DNA from: Meconema thalassinum
Lineage: Eukaryota; Arthropoda; Insecta; Orthoptera; Tettigoniidae
Assembly: GCA_946902985.2 (NCBI GenBank)
Contig: OX336389.2
Span: 176,338,704 to 176,402,703 of the forward strand
Direction: 5' to 3'
DNA: 64,000 bases
Under the pieces are notes generated by a model. It made no database searches. It was not told the DNA's origin and saw nothing but the letters and a program-made list of their open reading frames with translations. The position numbers and the translations under genes are program-made. Numbering within the stretch: the stretch's first letter is position 1; every line of letters starts with the position of its first letter. Below, one piece after another: positions 43,537 through 54,429 of this stretch.

Positions 43537-43840
43537 TAGTCATGTGGCCTCCTCAGAGGCCGAGTGCAGGTCTTTCTATTCGACGCCCGTGGGCGACCTG
43601 CGCGTCGGGATGAGAGATTGCATGGATGAAGATGAATGAAACTGGCCAATGATATGGATGGAAGCTGCCGTGGCCTATCAGAAGGTACCGTCCCAGCATT
43701 TACCTGGTGTTGAAAATGGGAAACCACGGAAAACCATTTCAAGGACGACAACGGTAGGGCTCGAACCCACACGTCTACCGAGTCAGCAGAGAGCTTGGCC
43801 CCATGACCTAACGCTGCGAAAGCCAGCGTAGCCACTGCTG
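43537..43840 (-). mobile_element. SINE family A, full length
   Basis: An uninterrupted counterpart of the copy at 72-690. On the minus strand it has the tRNA-like head, GTGGGTTCGAGCCCTACC, the core and a terminus matching GACCTGCACTCGGCC. It shows what the MITE interrupted at 213. Confidence 0.8.
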
Positions 43841-43844
43841 TCGC

Positions 43845-43980
43845 TATGTCCCTAGTGGTGAAAATGGGAAGCCATGTAAACCATATTCAGGACGGCTGAG
43901 GTGGGATTCAAACCCACTCTCTCCCAATGCCAGCGAGACATGAGTTGGCGCGTTTTAGCGCTCTCGGCCACTGTGGCCGG
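43845..43980 (-). mobile_element. SINE family A-related partial copy
   Basis: GGTGAAAATGGGAAGCCATG core and GTGGGATTCAAACCCACTCT head, truncated at the 3' side. It adjoins the full-length copy. Confidence 0.55.
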
Positions 43981-44397
43981 TACAATAATAAACACTGTAA
44001 ACCTATTTTTTGAAAGAGCTTGTTTTAATTTTCCATTTACGATTCCTTCAGTTACTGTCGTAGTTGATCCCAGCCAGTGATATTCTGCCTGCTACAGTGA
44101 CTAGCATTCTTGGCTTATCACCCCTGAGAGCCGGGGTCAATTCACGGCTATACCAAGACATTTCATTCTGAACTGAAGACTGGAATGGGGTACACTCAGC
44201 CTCGTTAGGCAGAACTGAGAAGAGGTGGGTTCGATTTCTACCTTAGCCGTCATGGAAGAGTTTTCCCCACTTCTCCTGCAGGGAAATGCTGGTATGGTTC
44301 CTAACTTAAGGCAGCGACACCCCCTTGCCAATCCTTGCCTCAATTACAAACTCACACACTACTACAAACACAACAGCACAGGTTATCAGACAAAGTC

Positions 44398-45048
44398 TAC
44401 TGCTCGGGTCTAAGCTGCGTGAACCTGAGAGGAATGTGCATCGCGGCCTATGAGAAGTGGTGTTGACGAGTGATGAGGTTTCTCGGTCCGTTCATAGTGA
44501 AAATCCACAGCCTGTTTCCAGTCTTCGACCGGGTCAGGAATGGAATGAATGAAGCCCCCATCTAGCGGCGAGGATATGAACTGTGCCGGCTGCCGAGGGC
44601 TGACGCACTCCTCTGGGGCAATGATTAAATGAATGACAGACGAACTGAAATGATAGTGGAGAGTGTTGCTGGAATGAAATGTTGACAGGGAAAACCGGAG
44701 TACCCGGAGAAAAACCTGTCTGCCTCCGTTTTGTCCAGCACAGATCTCACATGGAGTGACCGGGATTTGAACCACGGCCCCAGCGGTGAGAGGCCGGCGT
44801 GCTGCCGCCTAAGCCACGGAGGCTTGCGGTCCGTTCATAGTACAGAACCAAATACATAGGTCGGTGACTCACTCACTCATTCGTAACACCACAGTGGTTT
44901 GATCAACGGCCCTATGTTAGCAGTATTGGAATAGACAGGAATACCAGATATCACGACGGGCTGTTGACAGACCCTTCTCTTCTCGTCTGACCCTTCCCTG
45001 CTCTTTCTCCTCACCCCGCAAGTTCACAGAGCTTGGACCCGAGCAGTA
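44398..45048. mobile_element. MITE family J with nested SINE
   Basis: TACTGCTCGGGTCTAAGCTG at the left and its inverse at 45028-45048 are the same ends as at 213-531. Removing the SINE and one 15-bp duplication leaves 308 bp. Confidence 0.8.
44499..44826 (-). mobile_element. SINE family D with 15-bp TSD
   Basis: The duplication CGGTCCGTTCATAGT is at 44484-44498 and 44827-44841. On the minus strand the element starts with a tRNA-like AAGCCTCCGTGGCTTAGGCG and ends CTGTGGATTTTC. Confidence 0.88.
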
Positions 45049-45124
45049 CACATACCTAAGTACATGGGGCTGAATGGAAAACGATGTCCATACTCCTAAA
45101 AGAAACAACAACAACACTTTACAG

Positions 45125-45489
45125 CACGACAACCTCGTGGTGTAGTGGCTAGCATTTTTGGCGGTCGGCTCACAGGTCCGAGTTCGATTCCTGAATCTGC
45201 CAAGAAATTTAATTTTTGTCTGGAGGCTGGGACGGAGTACACTTAGCGTCGTGATGCAAAGAGTTCGAGTCCCACCGCAGCCATCCTGGAAGTGGTTTCT
45301 ATGGTTTCCCACTTCTACTCCAGGCAAATGTTTCCTAACATAAGGCCACGGTCACTTCCTTCCCAATCTTGACCTAAACAAAAATACATACACTACAGAC
45401 ACCAAAATGACGAACTTTACTAAAAATATTCTAACCACGCCCAAGTACACGAGGCCCAATCACAACAATGCCCAAGACCCTCAAATGAA
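45125..45489 (+). mobile_element. SINE family C
   Basis: CCTCGTGGTGTAGTGGCTAG begins the head. The second box GAGTTCGAGTCCCACCGCAG, the core TCTATGGTTTCCCACTTCTA and a tail with AGTACACGAGGCCCAATCAC follow. Confidence 0.75.
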
Positions 45490-45715
45490 ACACAGCTGGC
45501 TGCGTGGCTCAGCGGATAACGTTCTCGCTTGCTGTACCCAAGGTTGCGGGATCGAATCCTAGCGCAGTCAACTGGCATTTGAGGGTGCGCAATTGCGAGG
45601 GAGCCGTGTCAGTAGATTTACTGGCACGTTAAAGATCCCTTTCGGGACAAAATTCCGGAACCCCGGCATCTCTAAAAGCCACAGTAGTTAAAAGGGACGC
45701 AAAATAAATAACATT
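45490..45715 (+). mobile_element. SINE family F
   Basis: GGCTGCGTGGCTCAGCGGAT is a good A-box, and GCGGGATCGAATCCTAGCG the B-box region. TTTACTGGCACGTTAAAGAT and GGAACCCCGGCATCTCTAAA follow, ending in (ATT)n. It abuts the preceding SINE. Confidence 0.75.
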
Positions 45716-45734
45716 ATTATTATTTATTATTCAA

Positions 45735-45805
45735 ATGAATGATGATGATAATGATGATATTTGTTGTTTTAAGGGGCCTAACATCGAGGTTATCGGCCCC
45801 TCATA
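45735..45805 (+). repeat. TTAAGGGGCCTAACAT repeat head
   Basis: GTTTTAAGGGGCCTAACATC and TTATCGGCCCC match 21912-21955 and 56175-56212. It is preceded by (GAT)n. Confidence 0.6.
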
Positions 45806-46259
45806 TTCAAATGAAACAACAACAACAACAAGACTGGAAACGAGAGGCCTGGGGGAAACGACCATTAAATTTGACGCTGATCATCCTACTGAGAAATGCG
45901 ATATTGTCATCTTACTGGTGGATAAATACTGCAGTAGCTGTCACTTGGTAAAGTGCCCCCGTATTCGCATCGCGTGCTGGGACTCCTGACATTACTCATT
46001 GCGCCGTACTGTTTTTAGTTAGAGTCGGTCATCTCACATCGAGCGTCCATAGTCCTTTGCACTCGCCAACCCCCTCCTTCCCCACACCTCCCCTCCCCTC
46101 CTTGTTGCCATGGAGCCTCAAGAGGCACAACAAACCCTTGACGGGCTTCCAAGGTCACTTAACACATTCGTTACTGGGTTAAAGGTGCCATTAATTATGT
46201 AACAGCGCAATAACGCGTCCACTCAAGACGTTTCCATGGAAGTCAATAATAATGATAAT

Positions 46260-46262
<3 letters not shown>
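45806..46262. other. no recognised feature
   Basis: No coding or repeat pattern beyond a C-rich patch at 46070-46100 and (AAT)n/(TA)n at the right edge. Confidence 0.35.

Positions 46263-46292
<30 letters not shown>
46263..46292. repeat. (TA)n microsatellite
   Basis: About 14 uninterrupted TA dinucleotides directly before a SINE. Confidence 0.9.
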
Positions 46293-46298
<6 letters not shown>

Positions 46299-46299
46299 T

Positions 46300-46620
46300 A
46301 CAGCGGTAGCTATGCTCGCTAACGCGCAGCGTAGGCTATGGGGCCAAGCTGTCAGCTGACTCCTTAGACGTGGGTTCGAGGCCCACCGTCAAATGATTTT
46401 CCGTGGTTTCCCCCATTTTTAAGCCCAGGCAAATACCTTCAAATAGGCCACTGTCGCTTCCTTCCAATTCCTTGCCCAGTTTCATCTATCTTCATTCATT
46501 TCATCTCTCATTAACTACTCTCATGAGTTTGGCGTCAGGAAGGGCATCCGACCGTAAAAACCATCCGCCACAAAGACTTTTCAAAGCATCTCATCCCCGA
46601 CCCCGTTGAAAACGGGATTT
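46300..46620 (+). mobile_element. SINE family A
   Basis: CGGTAGCTATGCTCGCTAAC head, GTGGGTTCGAGGCCCACCG B-box and TTTTCCGTGGTTTCCCCCAT core. It has a longer family-specific 3' part (GCATCCGACCGTAAAAACCA). Confidence 0.7.
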
Positions 46621-46769
46621 ATAAGCGGTAGACATTCTAGACATTACATAGAAACATAATTTTTATTTTACCAGACAATAATCTGAGAATAACGGTGATA
46701 TAGTATTATTATTATTAATAATAATAATAATAATAATAAAATGATATAATATTAATAATAATAATACTC

Positions 46770-47680
46770 ATGAGTATTATTGTTTAGCTTTTGCTGATGA
46801 CATGGCCTTATTAGCTGAGACATGGGAAGAAGCCAAGGAACACAGATCCTCGAACTCCAGAGGCAAGCGTTAAAAATGGGTCTCAAAATCTCAGTTGAAA
46901 AGACCAAAATAATGTCGAACATAAAAAACCACCAAAAAAGCTTCAAGTGGGCAAACAATACATAGACATCGTCAAAGAATTTAAATATCTTGGGGAATGG
47001 ATCGGCTGGAATGTGCTAGAGAAAAAGGCAATGGAATCTAGGAGAAATAAAGTTGATTTGGCCTTCCAATTTACGAAGGACACTTATAACAAGAAGTCTC
47101 TCTCCTGGAATACCAAGATAAAACATTATAACACGGTAATTAAACCAGAAGCCTTATATGCAGTCGAAACATTGTCTTTCACCACCCAGGGACCGCTTGA
47201 AAGGCTGGAGGTCAAGGAAAGAAAGATAATACGCAAAATCTTAGGCCCCAAATTTCATAACAACAAATTAATCCATGTCAGGAACGAAATTCTTTACCAA
47301 CAAACTGAAAAACTCTCGGATACAATAAGAAAACAGAGAATTGATTTTTATGGGTACATCCTCCGAATGAATTCAAATAGATTAACCAAAAAGTTATTCG
47401 ACCACTTCCGTAATAAAATAAAACAAAACCACTTTGGTTTAAGGAAACCGAGAAAGACCTCGTGGAACTCCAAATTACAGACACCATGCTCATGGACAAA
47501 ACAGCCAAACAGTCACCAAGGATAAGAAACAACGGTTCCAAGTGAAACTCAAACAAAAGCGTACGATCCACATCTCTGCCGAAGAAAGGGAAGCAAGATC
47601 TCAAAGGATGAGGCAATACTGGGCCAAAAGGAAAGCTCAAAACAATAAAAAGTGATGATTCCATGTACCCCAAAGTTGGG
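46770..47680 (+). pseudogene. LINE RT fragment with 3' end
   Basis: It starts in the catalytic block (AFADDMALLAET) and has MGLKISVEKTKIMSN. After a small frame change comes a long clean stretch (46947-47525) with EFKYLGEWIGWNVLEKKAME, then KHYNTVIKPEALYAVET and ERKIIRKILGPK. A shifted frame near the end gives SAEEREARSQRMRQYWAKRK and a stop. The AAT-rich tail follows. 5'-truncated; related to 35345-35830. Confidence 0.78.
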
Positions 47681-47695
47681 TGAAACAAATAAAGA

Positions 47696-47704
47696 ATAAT
47701 AATC

Positions 47705-47736
<32 letters not shown>
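47696..47736. repeat. (AAT)n tail / microsatellite
   Basis: AATAATAATCATAATAATAA-type repeats immediately after the LINE 3' end, a plausible 3' tail of the element. Confidence 0.8.
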
Positions 47737-47825
47737 CATTTAATTGCAACCCATCAACTCACGACGGTCAGTGGGGGGTAAGTAGCCTATGTACTGGTTG
47801 AACTCCTTATGTGTGCCATTCATTG

Positions 47826-48215
47826 ACATCCTCGTGGCGTATTGACTAACAATCATTGATCTGAGGTTCGATTTCCGGCCCTGTCTATGAATTTAATTGT
47901 AGTCAGAGGGCTGGAAAATGGTGCAATCAGCCTTCAGAAACAGAACTGAGAAGAAATGGGCTTGATTCTCACCTTAGCCATTCCAGAAGTTGCTTTTCGC
48001 AGTTTTCCAGACAAATGTCGGGATGGTCCCTAACACAAGGCAATGGCCACCTCCTACCCAATCCTAGCCCCAATTACAAATACATACCACTACTAACACC
48101 ACAATAGCACAGGCTATCAGAAAATATTTCACACATACTCATACACGGACATAAGTATACGGTTCTGATGACAGTGAAGTCCAAATCCTTAATTGAACCT
48201 ACAATAACAACAACA
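47826..48215 (+). mobile_element. SINE family C, diverged
   Basis: CCTCGTGGCGTATTGACTAA head, GGTTCGATTTCCGGCCCTG, degraded core (TTTTCGCAGTTTTCCAGACA) and the tail with ACACTACTAACACCACAATA-type sequence, ending AACAACAACA. Confidence 0.7.
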
Positions 48216-48641
48216 ACACGATTATATTTGTTTAAATTTCCAAGCAGTTTATAGATCTGTTCAAATTATTAGAATCAACTCACAAATGCCCGCCATTATT
48301 AAATTAATTTCAAGAAAGCTATTGTTCATATAATTGTTAGTACCAGCGCACCCGTGTAAGAACTCTCACATAATGGGTTGTGTGCGCCACATGTGTACAG
48401 ACTACCCGCCTGGCTCTAATGCTATGCGGGCTTTACGCAACACAGTTCTGCCAGGGGCTATAGTCTTGTTTATTTGTTAAAAGCACTTTATAAGCAAATA
48501 AATATATTTCTGTTGACTTTTCAAGGAATGCAAGATATTTCCTGTACTATTGAGACGGTTTGGAAGATTTTGGTACAAACCACACCTTCTAACTCCCTCT
48601 GGTTTACGAGCTTGAGTTTTGTGGAACATACACCTTAGCGT
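48216..48641. other. no recognised feature
   Basis: AT-rich DNA without gene or repeat signature. Confidence 0.4.
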
Positions 48642-49024
48642 ATTATACAGTTGAACAAAAAATGCCGCACTTGGAGGTCAGCATGCGATTCCTTATCCAA
48701 TTGCGACAAAAGTTTCAATAGCAAAATCGGATCGGGTGCTGTTTGAAAACACAAGTATGAAAACGAGAAGATGGCAACACTGTCACATCCTGCAGTGCAT
48801 CGGAATGTACAGAGAAAGCTCCGGCAGAGCACCGAGTTCCTGCGACCTTCTTTTGGCCAGGATGCATGCAGTTACAGCGTTGCCAGAGCCTCGTTTCTTA
48901 ACACGCATTTCTGTTAAACCTATTGGCGGGACTAGGTTTTACATCATAAACTTTTGTCGTGAATTTCGACGAGGAACCGCATGCCAACCTGCAAGTGTGG
49001 CATTTTTTGTTCACCCTGTATAAT
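48642..49024. mobile_element. MITE with ~75-bp TIRs
   Basis: ATTATACAGTTGAACAAAAA and TGCCGCACTTGGAGGTCAGC at the left are mirrored by the right end (TGCCACACTTGCAGGTTGGC on the minus strand). The similarity extends to ACAAAAGTTT. The inverted repeat is long relative to the 383-bp element, and the interior is noncoding. Confidence 0.75.
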
Positions 49025-49839
49025 GACTTAAGACAATTTGCAATAACAGTTCCCACTCCATTTATTGCTTCATCCTAGATGTTGGCAACTCAGTTTTCAC
49101 CTTTGGCTCTTTTGTTTTGGAGGGCGAGTCACTCGCTGTTCTGTGACTGAAAGTAGCCATTGGCGTCTTGCTTGAGGCAACAATGAAAATGTGAGATTAT
49201 GGTAATTGCTGGTGGATTGTTAATAGAGTGTTTCTCACCGTTAATTTCGAAGTGTTATAATAGTATATAATTAAATCGGTTGTTTCCTCCCATCATTTAG
49301 CGCTGCGTGCAGTACAATTGGATTGTTTTTGGATATTGGGGAAAGGCAAAGACAATGCTACAGTTATTGGTGATCAGCTAAAAAGATGAAAGATGGTTTA
49401 GAGAAAATTAGTTGTTGAGTCTAATAATAAGAACAGATCGGTAAATTTAGGCGAAGAATATGTGTAAGCAAATCACTTAAATCTAAAGAACCCAACTTCA
49501 TACAGTTAATTCCTTTATCTCGGGGACTTGGTATTTGCGACGTGTCATCTTTAATTTCACCCTAATCGCGAAGCGCAGGTCACCCAGAGCAGTCAATTCA
49601 AAAGACCAGCACCAGGCACCTACCAAGGACACAAGCCATTATTATAAATATTGTTAATATTATTAATAGTTCACATTATGACCAGTGATAGAATAATCCT
49701 TGAATCCTTGCCATTACTATAAGTCTACTTTCAATTTTAAAAAAGACTAAACTAATCATCGGATCTCTACCACATTTTGGAAAAACATACCCCCGTGTGG
49801 GAAGCGTCTTGTGCTCAAATAACAAGGTCGCCAGCCAAA
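49025..49839. other. no recognised feature
   Basis: AT-rich sequence; no coding signal was seen. Confidence 0.4.
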
Positions 49840-51015
49840 TAATTTCAAGATGGCAGCCATGCGAATCATGCAAGCATTACAGTCCATAAATTATGAACCA
49901 ATGATTCAATTTACTCAGTACTTGGCATTCAGCTTCATATGAAGACTATGTGTTACTAACGTGATCATTATCTGAGAGTGTATATTTCGTGCAGACACCA
50001 TCTTGAAATTAAAACATATATAAATAAATAACTCTCTCAACAATTAAGAGCTACAGTAACGAAACTTTTGTGACAAGGTAGGAACATGTACGTGGCTTTT
50101 TATAGCCAAGGCAAAAGAACAGACTCTCCATACATCCAAGATGGCGGCTGCACAACATATTAGAACATTGGAATCAACAACTCAGAATGAAATGGTGTAA
50201 TTAAGACGAATTTTGCTAAGAGGTGAGTATCATATAAGAGCTCTCAATTGCGTTAGTCATAAGAATATCACACTGAATATAGCGCAGAGCGGCCATCTTG
50301 AAATTACAAAATAAATTAGTAACTGTCGGTACCCTAGAGTTATAATAACGAATATTAGTAGGGTCTAATAAAATATATCTCTATAAGTAGCATCGTATGT
50401 CCAAAGCAAAAGAGCAGCACCTCAATAGATTCCAGATGGCGGCTAGGCGAACTGTTAAAGCAAACAAATTAGTAACTCAGGTACCGGGTGAGTTAGCCGT
50501 GGTCGTTACGGCATGACTGCTGGCAGTCGCTCACATCCGGGAGGCGAGGAGGTTCAAATCCCCCCGCCGGCAACCTTGAAGATGGTCTTCTGTGGTTTCC
50601 CATCTTCCTTCCAGGCAAATGCCGGGGTTGGTCCCTAACTATAGGCCACAGCCGCTACCTTCCAACTCCTCGTCCTTACATTCCAACTTCCCTCCTTCCC
50701 TCCCCAACGGTACTTGTAGCTCACCCATTGGGTGTCCGTCTCGAAGCAGCTACAAGAACTGGCGAGCCGAACATGTTCTCGGACACTCCCGGCACTAAAA
50801 GCCATACTCTAAAAAAAAGGAACTCAGGTTGTTAGTGTACAATTGAGACGAAACTTAGTAGAAGCGGAGTATTCTATAAGAAGCGTCAGTAGCGTTATTG
50901 ATAAATTTATCACACTGAATATAGCGCGCAGCGACCAACATGAAATTTCACAATTTAAAAGTAAACAACTTTCTATGATTTAAAACTACATAACGAAAAT
51001 TAGTGATAAGGTGAA
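49840..51015. repeat. degenerate ~295-bp tandem repeat
   Basis: AAGATGGCRGCY motifs recur at about 49846, 50140 and 50435, and other landmarks (ATCACACTGAATATAGCGC, CATCTTGAAATTA, CATAACGAAAATTAGT) recur in phase. Units are strongly diverged. The third is split by a SINE whose target duplication joins the unit cleanly. Confidence 0.6.
50483..50820 (+). mobile_element. SINE family E with 9-bp TSD
   Basis: AACTCAGGT flanks it at 50474-50482 and 50821-50829. The sequence is very similar to 23795-24124 through head, core and tail, ending in an A-run. Confidence 0.9.
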
Positions 51016-51222
51016 TCTTTTTTCTTAAAGTCAGTGAACACCATTTGACACGTCACCATGTTTCTATTTTCTATGGCAATTATGAATAAGTGTTTGGACC
51101 CTCTGGTGTTCTTCATGTTCCTATATGGCGCTGAATGAAGGCCGTTGAAAACTTCAGACGCAAGGTAAAGGTAGAGTAAAATGTGTCGTGGACAGCATGA
51201 AGAACAAATGAATCTACAACCT

Positions 51223-51750
51223 GTGACAATAAAGTTCGGTGAATAGTCCTGTACTATCATTATAGATGAACAATGCACGACAGTGACCCTACTGTCCTTC
51301 GAAATAATCCCCTCCCATAACTATGCAATGCTGAGATCGGCGATACATGTCCTGGAAACTTTGCAAGAAGGCGTCCTTTGGGATGGTGTTCAAAAGACTT
51401 GTCAAGTTGTTTTCTGACCGAAAAGTTCGGTGAATGGGTCAATATTACGAACGGATTGTTGGCTTGACTGAAACAGCAGTTACTGTCCTTCGAAGTAATC
51501 CCCGTGGATGGTTATGCACTTCTGAGAATGCCTGAACAAGTCCTGGAAACTCTTTAGGGATAGCCTTCAGTTGTGTCGTCACATTACGTTGGATGCCCTT
51601 CAGGGCTTTTCGGTGACACTGGACCTGGACCCCGCCACTCCATACTTTGGGGTCGTACCTCAGACACCAGGTCTCGTCGCCCGTGACGATGCTTTTCAGT
51701 GCTATTCCATTCCACAAAACATTCACCCTTCTCACTGCCACCCGCTAAAC
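51223..51750 (-). pseudogene. mariner-like transposase pieces
   Basis: On the minus strand, reading from 51740, there is SIVTGDETWCLRYDPKVW (the GDETW block holds a catalytic Asp). A deletion then brings NVTTQLKAIPKE and, across frameshifts, a GDYFEGQ-like end near 51480. From about 51420 a second, tandem C-terminal piece begins (HHPKGRLLAKFPGHVSPI in a shifted frame). Both are decayed. TTCGGTGAAT, a likely terminal motif, occurs at 51237 and 51427. Confidence 0.6.
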
Positions 51751-51832
51751 ATGTGTGCATGGTAGGTTGCATAAATTCATCCTTCTCACGACCCGCCGAA
51801 GAGGTGTGCATGGTAGGTTGCATAGTGGCGAG
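51725..51832. repeat. two-copy ~55-bp direct repeat
   Basis: TGTGCATGGTAGGTTGCATA occurs twice (about 51752 and 51806), each preceded by CCTTCTCAC. Confidence 0.7.
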
Positions 51833-52010
51833 GATATAAACTGTGCCGGCTGCCGAGGCCTGACGCACTCCTCTGGGGGCAATGATTAAGTGAATGACAG
51901 ATGAAATGAAATGATAATGGAGAGTGTTGCTGGAATGAAATTTTGACAGGGAAAACCGGAGTACCCGGAGAAAAACCTGTCTGCCTCCGTTCTGTTATGG
52001 GGAAGCAATG
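51830..52010 (-). mobile_element. SINE family D, partial, reverse
   Basis: GAGGATATAAACTGTGCCGG through GAGAAAAACCTGTCTGCCTC. Both ends of the family sequence (the tRNA-like start and the 3' terminus) are missing. Confidence 0.65.
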
Positions 52011-53124
52011 ATAATCTAGTCAATTTTAAATTGTAATTAATGGTGCTTTGGAACAAATAAAAATATAGAGATATGTTCACTCATAGCATAAGAGCATTTG
52101 GATCACTGACACGTCATTCTGAGGTCAGTAAATCTCCGGAATAGCAATAAAAATGAATGTATAGTAACGGCTGACAAATATCAACTTAGGTGCTGAGTAC
52201 ACGCAATTAGCGATCAGTAACAGAGTAACGAGTGAAAAACAATTTCTGGAAACATTCTTGTAAATTGTATATATATATATATATATATACGCCACGAAGT
52301 TATGCATTCTTAAAATGATGTACCTATAAGCGTAGCTCACTATACAGGCCTAGATTCGACATATCGTAATCGGTGCTTGGTAATGCTTGGCAACAACAGC
52401 AACATCTCCATAAACCCATCCCCTCACTTCTCTCCCTCTCACCAACACTTCCCCAAGTAATCTCAGCACTCTACATCAAATACTACAGCTATTAATCACG
52501 CTAGCAGCACAATAAACTTAATAACGGGAAGTAGATCAAAGCCAAAAATGCATTTTAGGCCAAACCAATTTCACTCCTCAGCTCCACATAAAACTTAACA
52601 CAACTAAAAACCTACTCAAAATATACTCTCCCCGCCGTTTTACAACTATTAAACGAACTATTCGCACCCAGAACCGAAAAACCCTGAAATGGGATCAAAT
52701 TTAAAAACGCAATAGCCTAGCCCGATCACGTCTGCTTCAGCACCACCGCATATGTATACTTAACTTCACAATGATCCATCTGCCTGAGAAGTAAAGGTAT
52801 TACCGGCTTGCCTGGGATGATGGGTCGCCAAACCGGTACTTAAAACTAAGATTTTACGCTTTAAATAACCAATTACAGCCCATTTTACAACTACAAGAAA
52901 CACAAAATATTTACTGCCACTATAAATTCATGTATAACATCAAACTACCAGTAACCAATCACAGAGCCGGATTCGCAATATTGCACCATGCGCTCGCTGC
53001 CATCTTGCTATACCTGTCATCGTCTATTCGGCTTACTGCTGCCTTAGCTACCAGCCATCCATGTATAGAGATCAGTGGGTCTTACACGTTGCATTGGGTG
53101 TCGCCAATGTTGCCAGGTCGACTG
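52011..53124. other. no recognised gene
   Basis: AT-rich DNA with (TA)n at 52268-52289. No coding motif was seen. Confidence 0.4.
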
Positions 53125-53335
53125 TTCTGACTTCATTCACCGAACGCACCGTGGCGAGGCTTTTCAACACCATCCCAAAGGATGCCTTCTTGCAAAGTTT
53201 CCAGGACATGTATCGCCGATCTCAGCATTGCATAGTTACGGGAGGAGACTATAGGGTCACTGTCGTGCATTGTTCATCTATGTTTTTAATACTGGACTAT
53301 TCACCGAACTTTATTGTCACAGGTTGTATTTCAAG
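53125..53335 (+). pseudogene. mariner-like C-terminal fragment, inverted relative to 51223-51437
   Basis: The plus strand reads TVARLFNTIPKDAFLQSFQD, then MYRRSQHCIVTGGDY, a mariner-type C-terminus (normally ending GDYFEG). It ends with ACTATTCACCGAACTTTATT, the same terminal sequence as the inverse at 51228-51247. Together the two pieces form an inverted repeat about 2 kb apart. Confidence 0.65.
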
Positions 53336-53461
53336 TACACACGTGGCAGGCTGTCGACAGTTTGTCGTCGGCGCAATGTACATTACTTTGGTCGTGAAAC
53401 ACGACTCGACGTAGGCAAAGTGAGCTTCTAGTTACAGTATGTGTTCCTCTTCACTTAGCAA

Positions 53462-53695
53462 TCATCCGACTCCATGTTCAAGTGGGTAGGACGCTAACCT
53501 TCAATCGAAGGGCCCCATCTTCGATTCCCGAACGTGTCTTGGGACCTATTCTACTGATGGTCAACCCCCCTGGATCGGGGAATGGGTGTTTGTGACGTCA
53601 TCATGACTCACTTAATCCTCATCATGATGCCTACGGGCTTTCAACATGAATGACCTGCTCCAGGCCTCTACGGCGGTCACAACTCATTATTATAC
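53462..53695 (+). mobile_element. tRNA-like SINE, family I
   Basis: TCAAGTGGGTAGGACGCTAA resembles an A-box and TTCGATTCCCGAACGTG a B-box. The 3' part has GGGTGTTTGTGACGTCATCA and ends with CCTCTACGGCGGTCACAACT plus (ATT). A single copy in the window. Confidence 0.55.
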
Positions 53696-54429
53696 TTTGC
53701 ATCATAATAAATGGGAACTTCCTTTTACGTAGAATCTGAGCTACTAAATGTGACTTTGGCACTTTAACAAATCTCACCTGCATTAACCAGGAACCGAACC
53801 CGGTCTGCCGTTTTTTGAAATGTATTTTTCATTATTATTTTTTCTTTATTTTACTTTTCTCTGTTTCGTTTTACTTTTTCACATTACGTTCTATTGTGGA
53901 TTTTTTACAAACACCCAGTTACCGGGGCCAAGGGAATTAGTCATAAGAGATTCTCGACCGGGAATCGAACCTGGAACCCTCAGGCTATCCAATTAGACAC
54001 GGGGCTGGACACCTTGGTGACACGCAACGTTGCGCTGCTTGGGCCAAATTAATTATTACAGTGGAAGACCACAGCAGAAAACCGAATTAAATGGAGAACC
54101 AACCATAGTTCACACCCGGAAATTAGACCAGGAAAGAAAAAGAATTTGGTGCGAACCATGTCTTACAACAGATTAAAAAAAACTGTCTGTCTGTCTGTCT
54201 GTCCTTCTCAAGAAGGAGAGTTTTCCCACTGAAAGAAACATAGTTCCCATGATACTTTTGATAATAGAAATCAAATTAATGCACGCTATTGAACGCCTCC
54301 TCACATTGATTGACTAAAGGCTGTTGCTTTGGAATTACGTTTTAATCCATACACGTAAACGTTCTGCGTACCTGACATAATATGGAACTTTAACTGAAGT
54401 GCACTTGTTTTAAGGAAACCTGGTAGTCC
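53696..54429. other. worn retroposon pieces, otherwise unassigned
   Basis: 53785-53815 and 53960-54010 carry reversed tRNA-like boxes (ACCGGGAATCGAACCTGGAA). (CTGT)n is at 54185-54204. No gene was seen. Confidence 0.35.

Larger units (their letters stand above)
44095..45110 (+). mobile_element. SINE family C interrupted by a MITE
   Basis: The head (GTGACTAGCATTCTTGGC), core and tail up to GGTTATCAGACAAAGTC run to 44397. The tail resumes at about 45049 with CACATACCTAAGTACATGGG. The gap is a family J MITE that itself contains a family D SINE. Confidence 0.75.
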
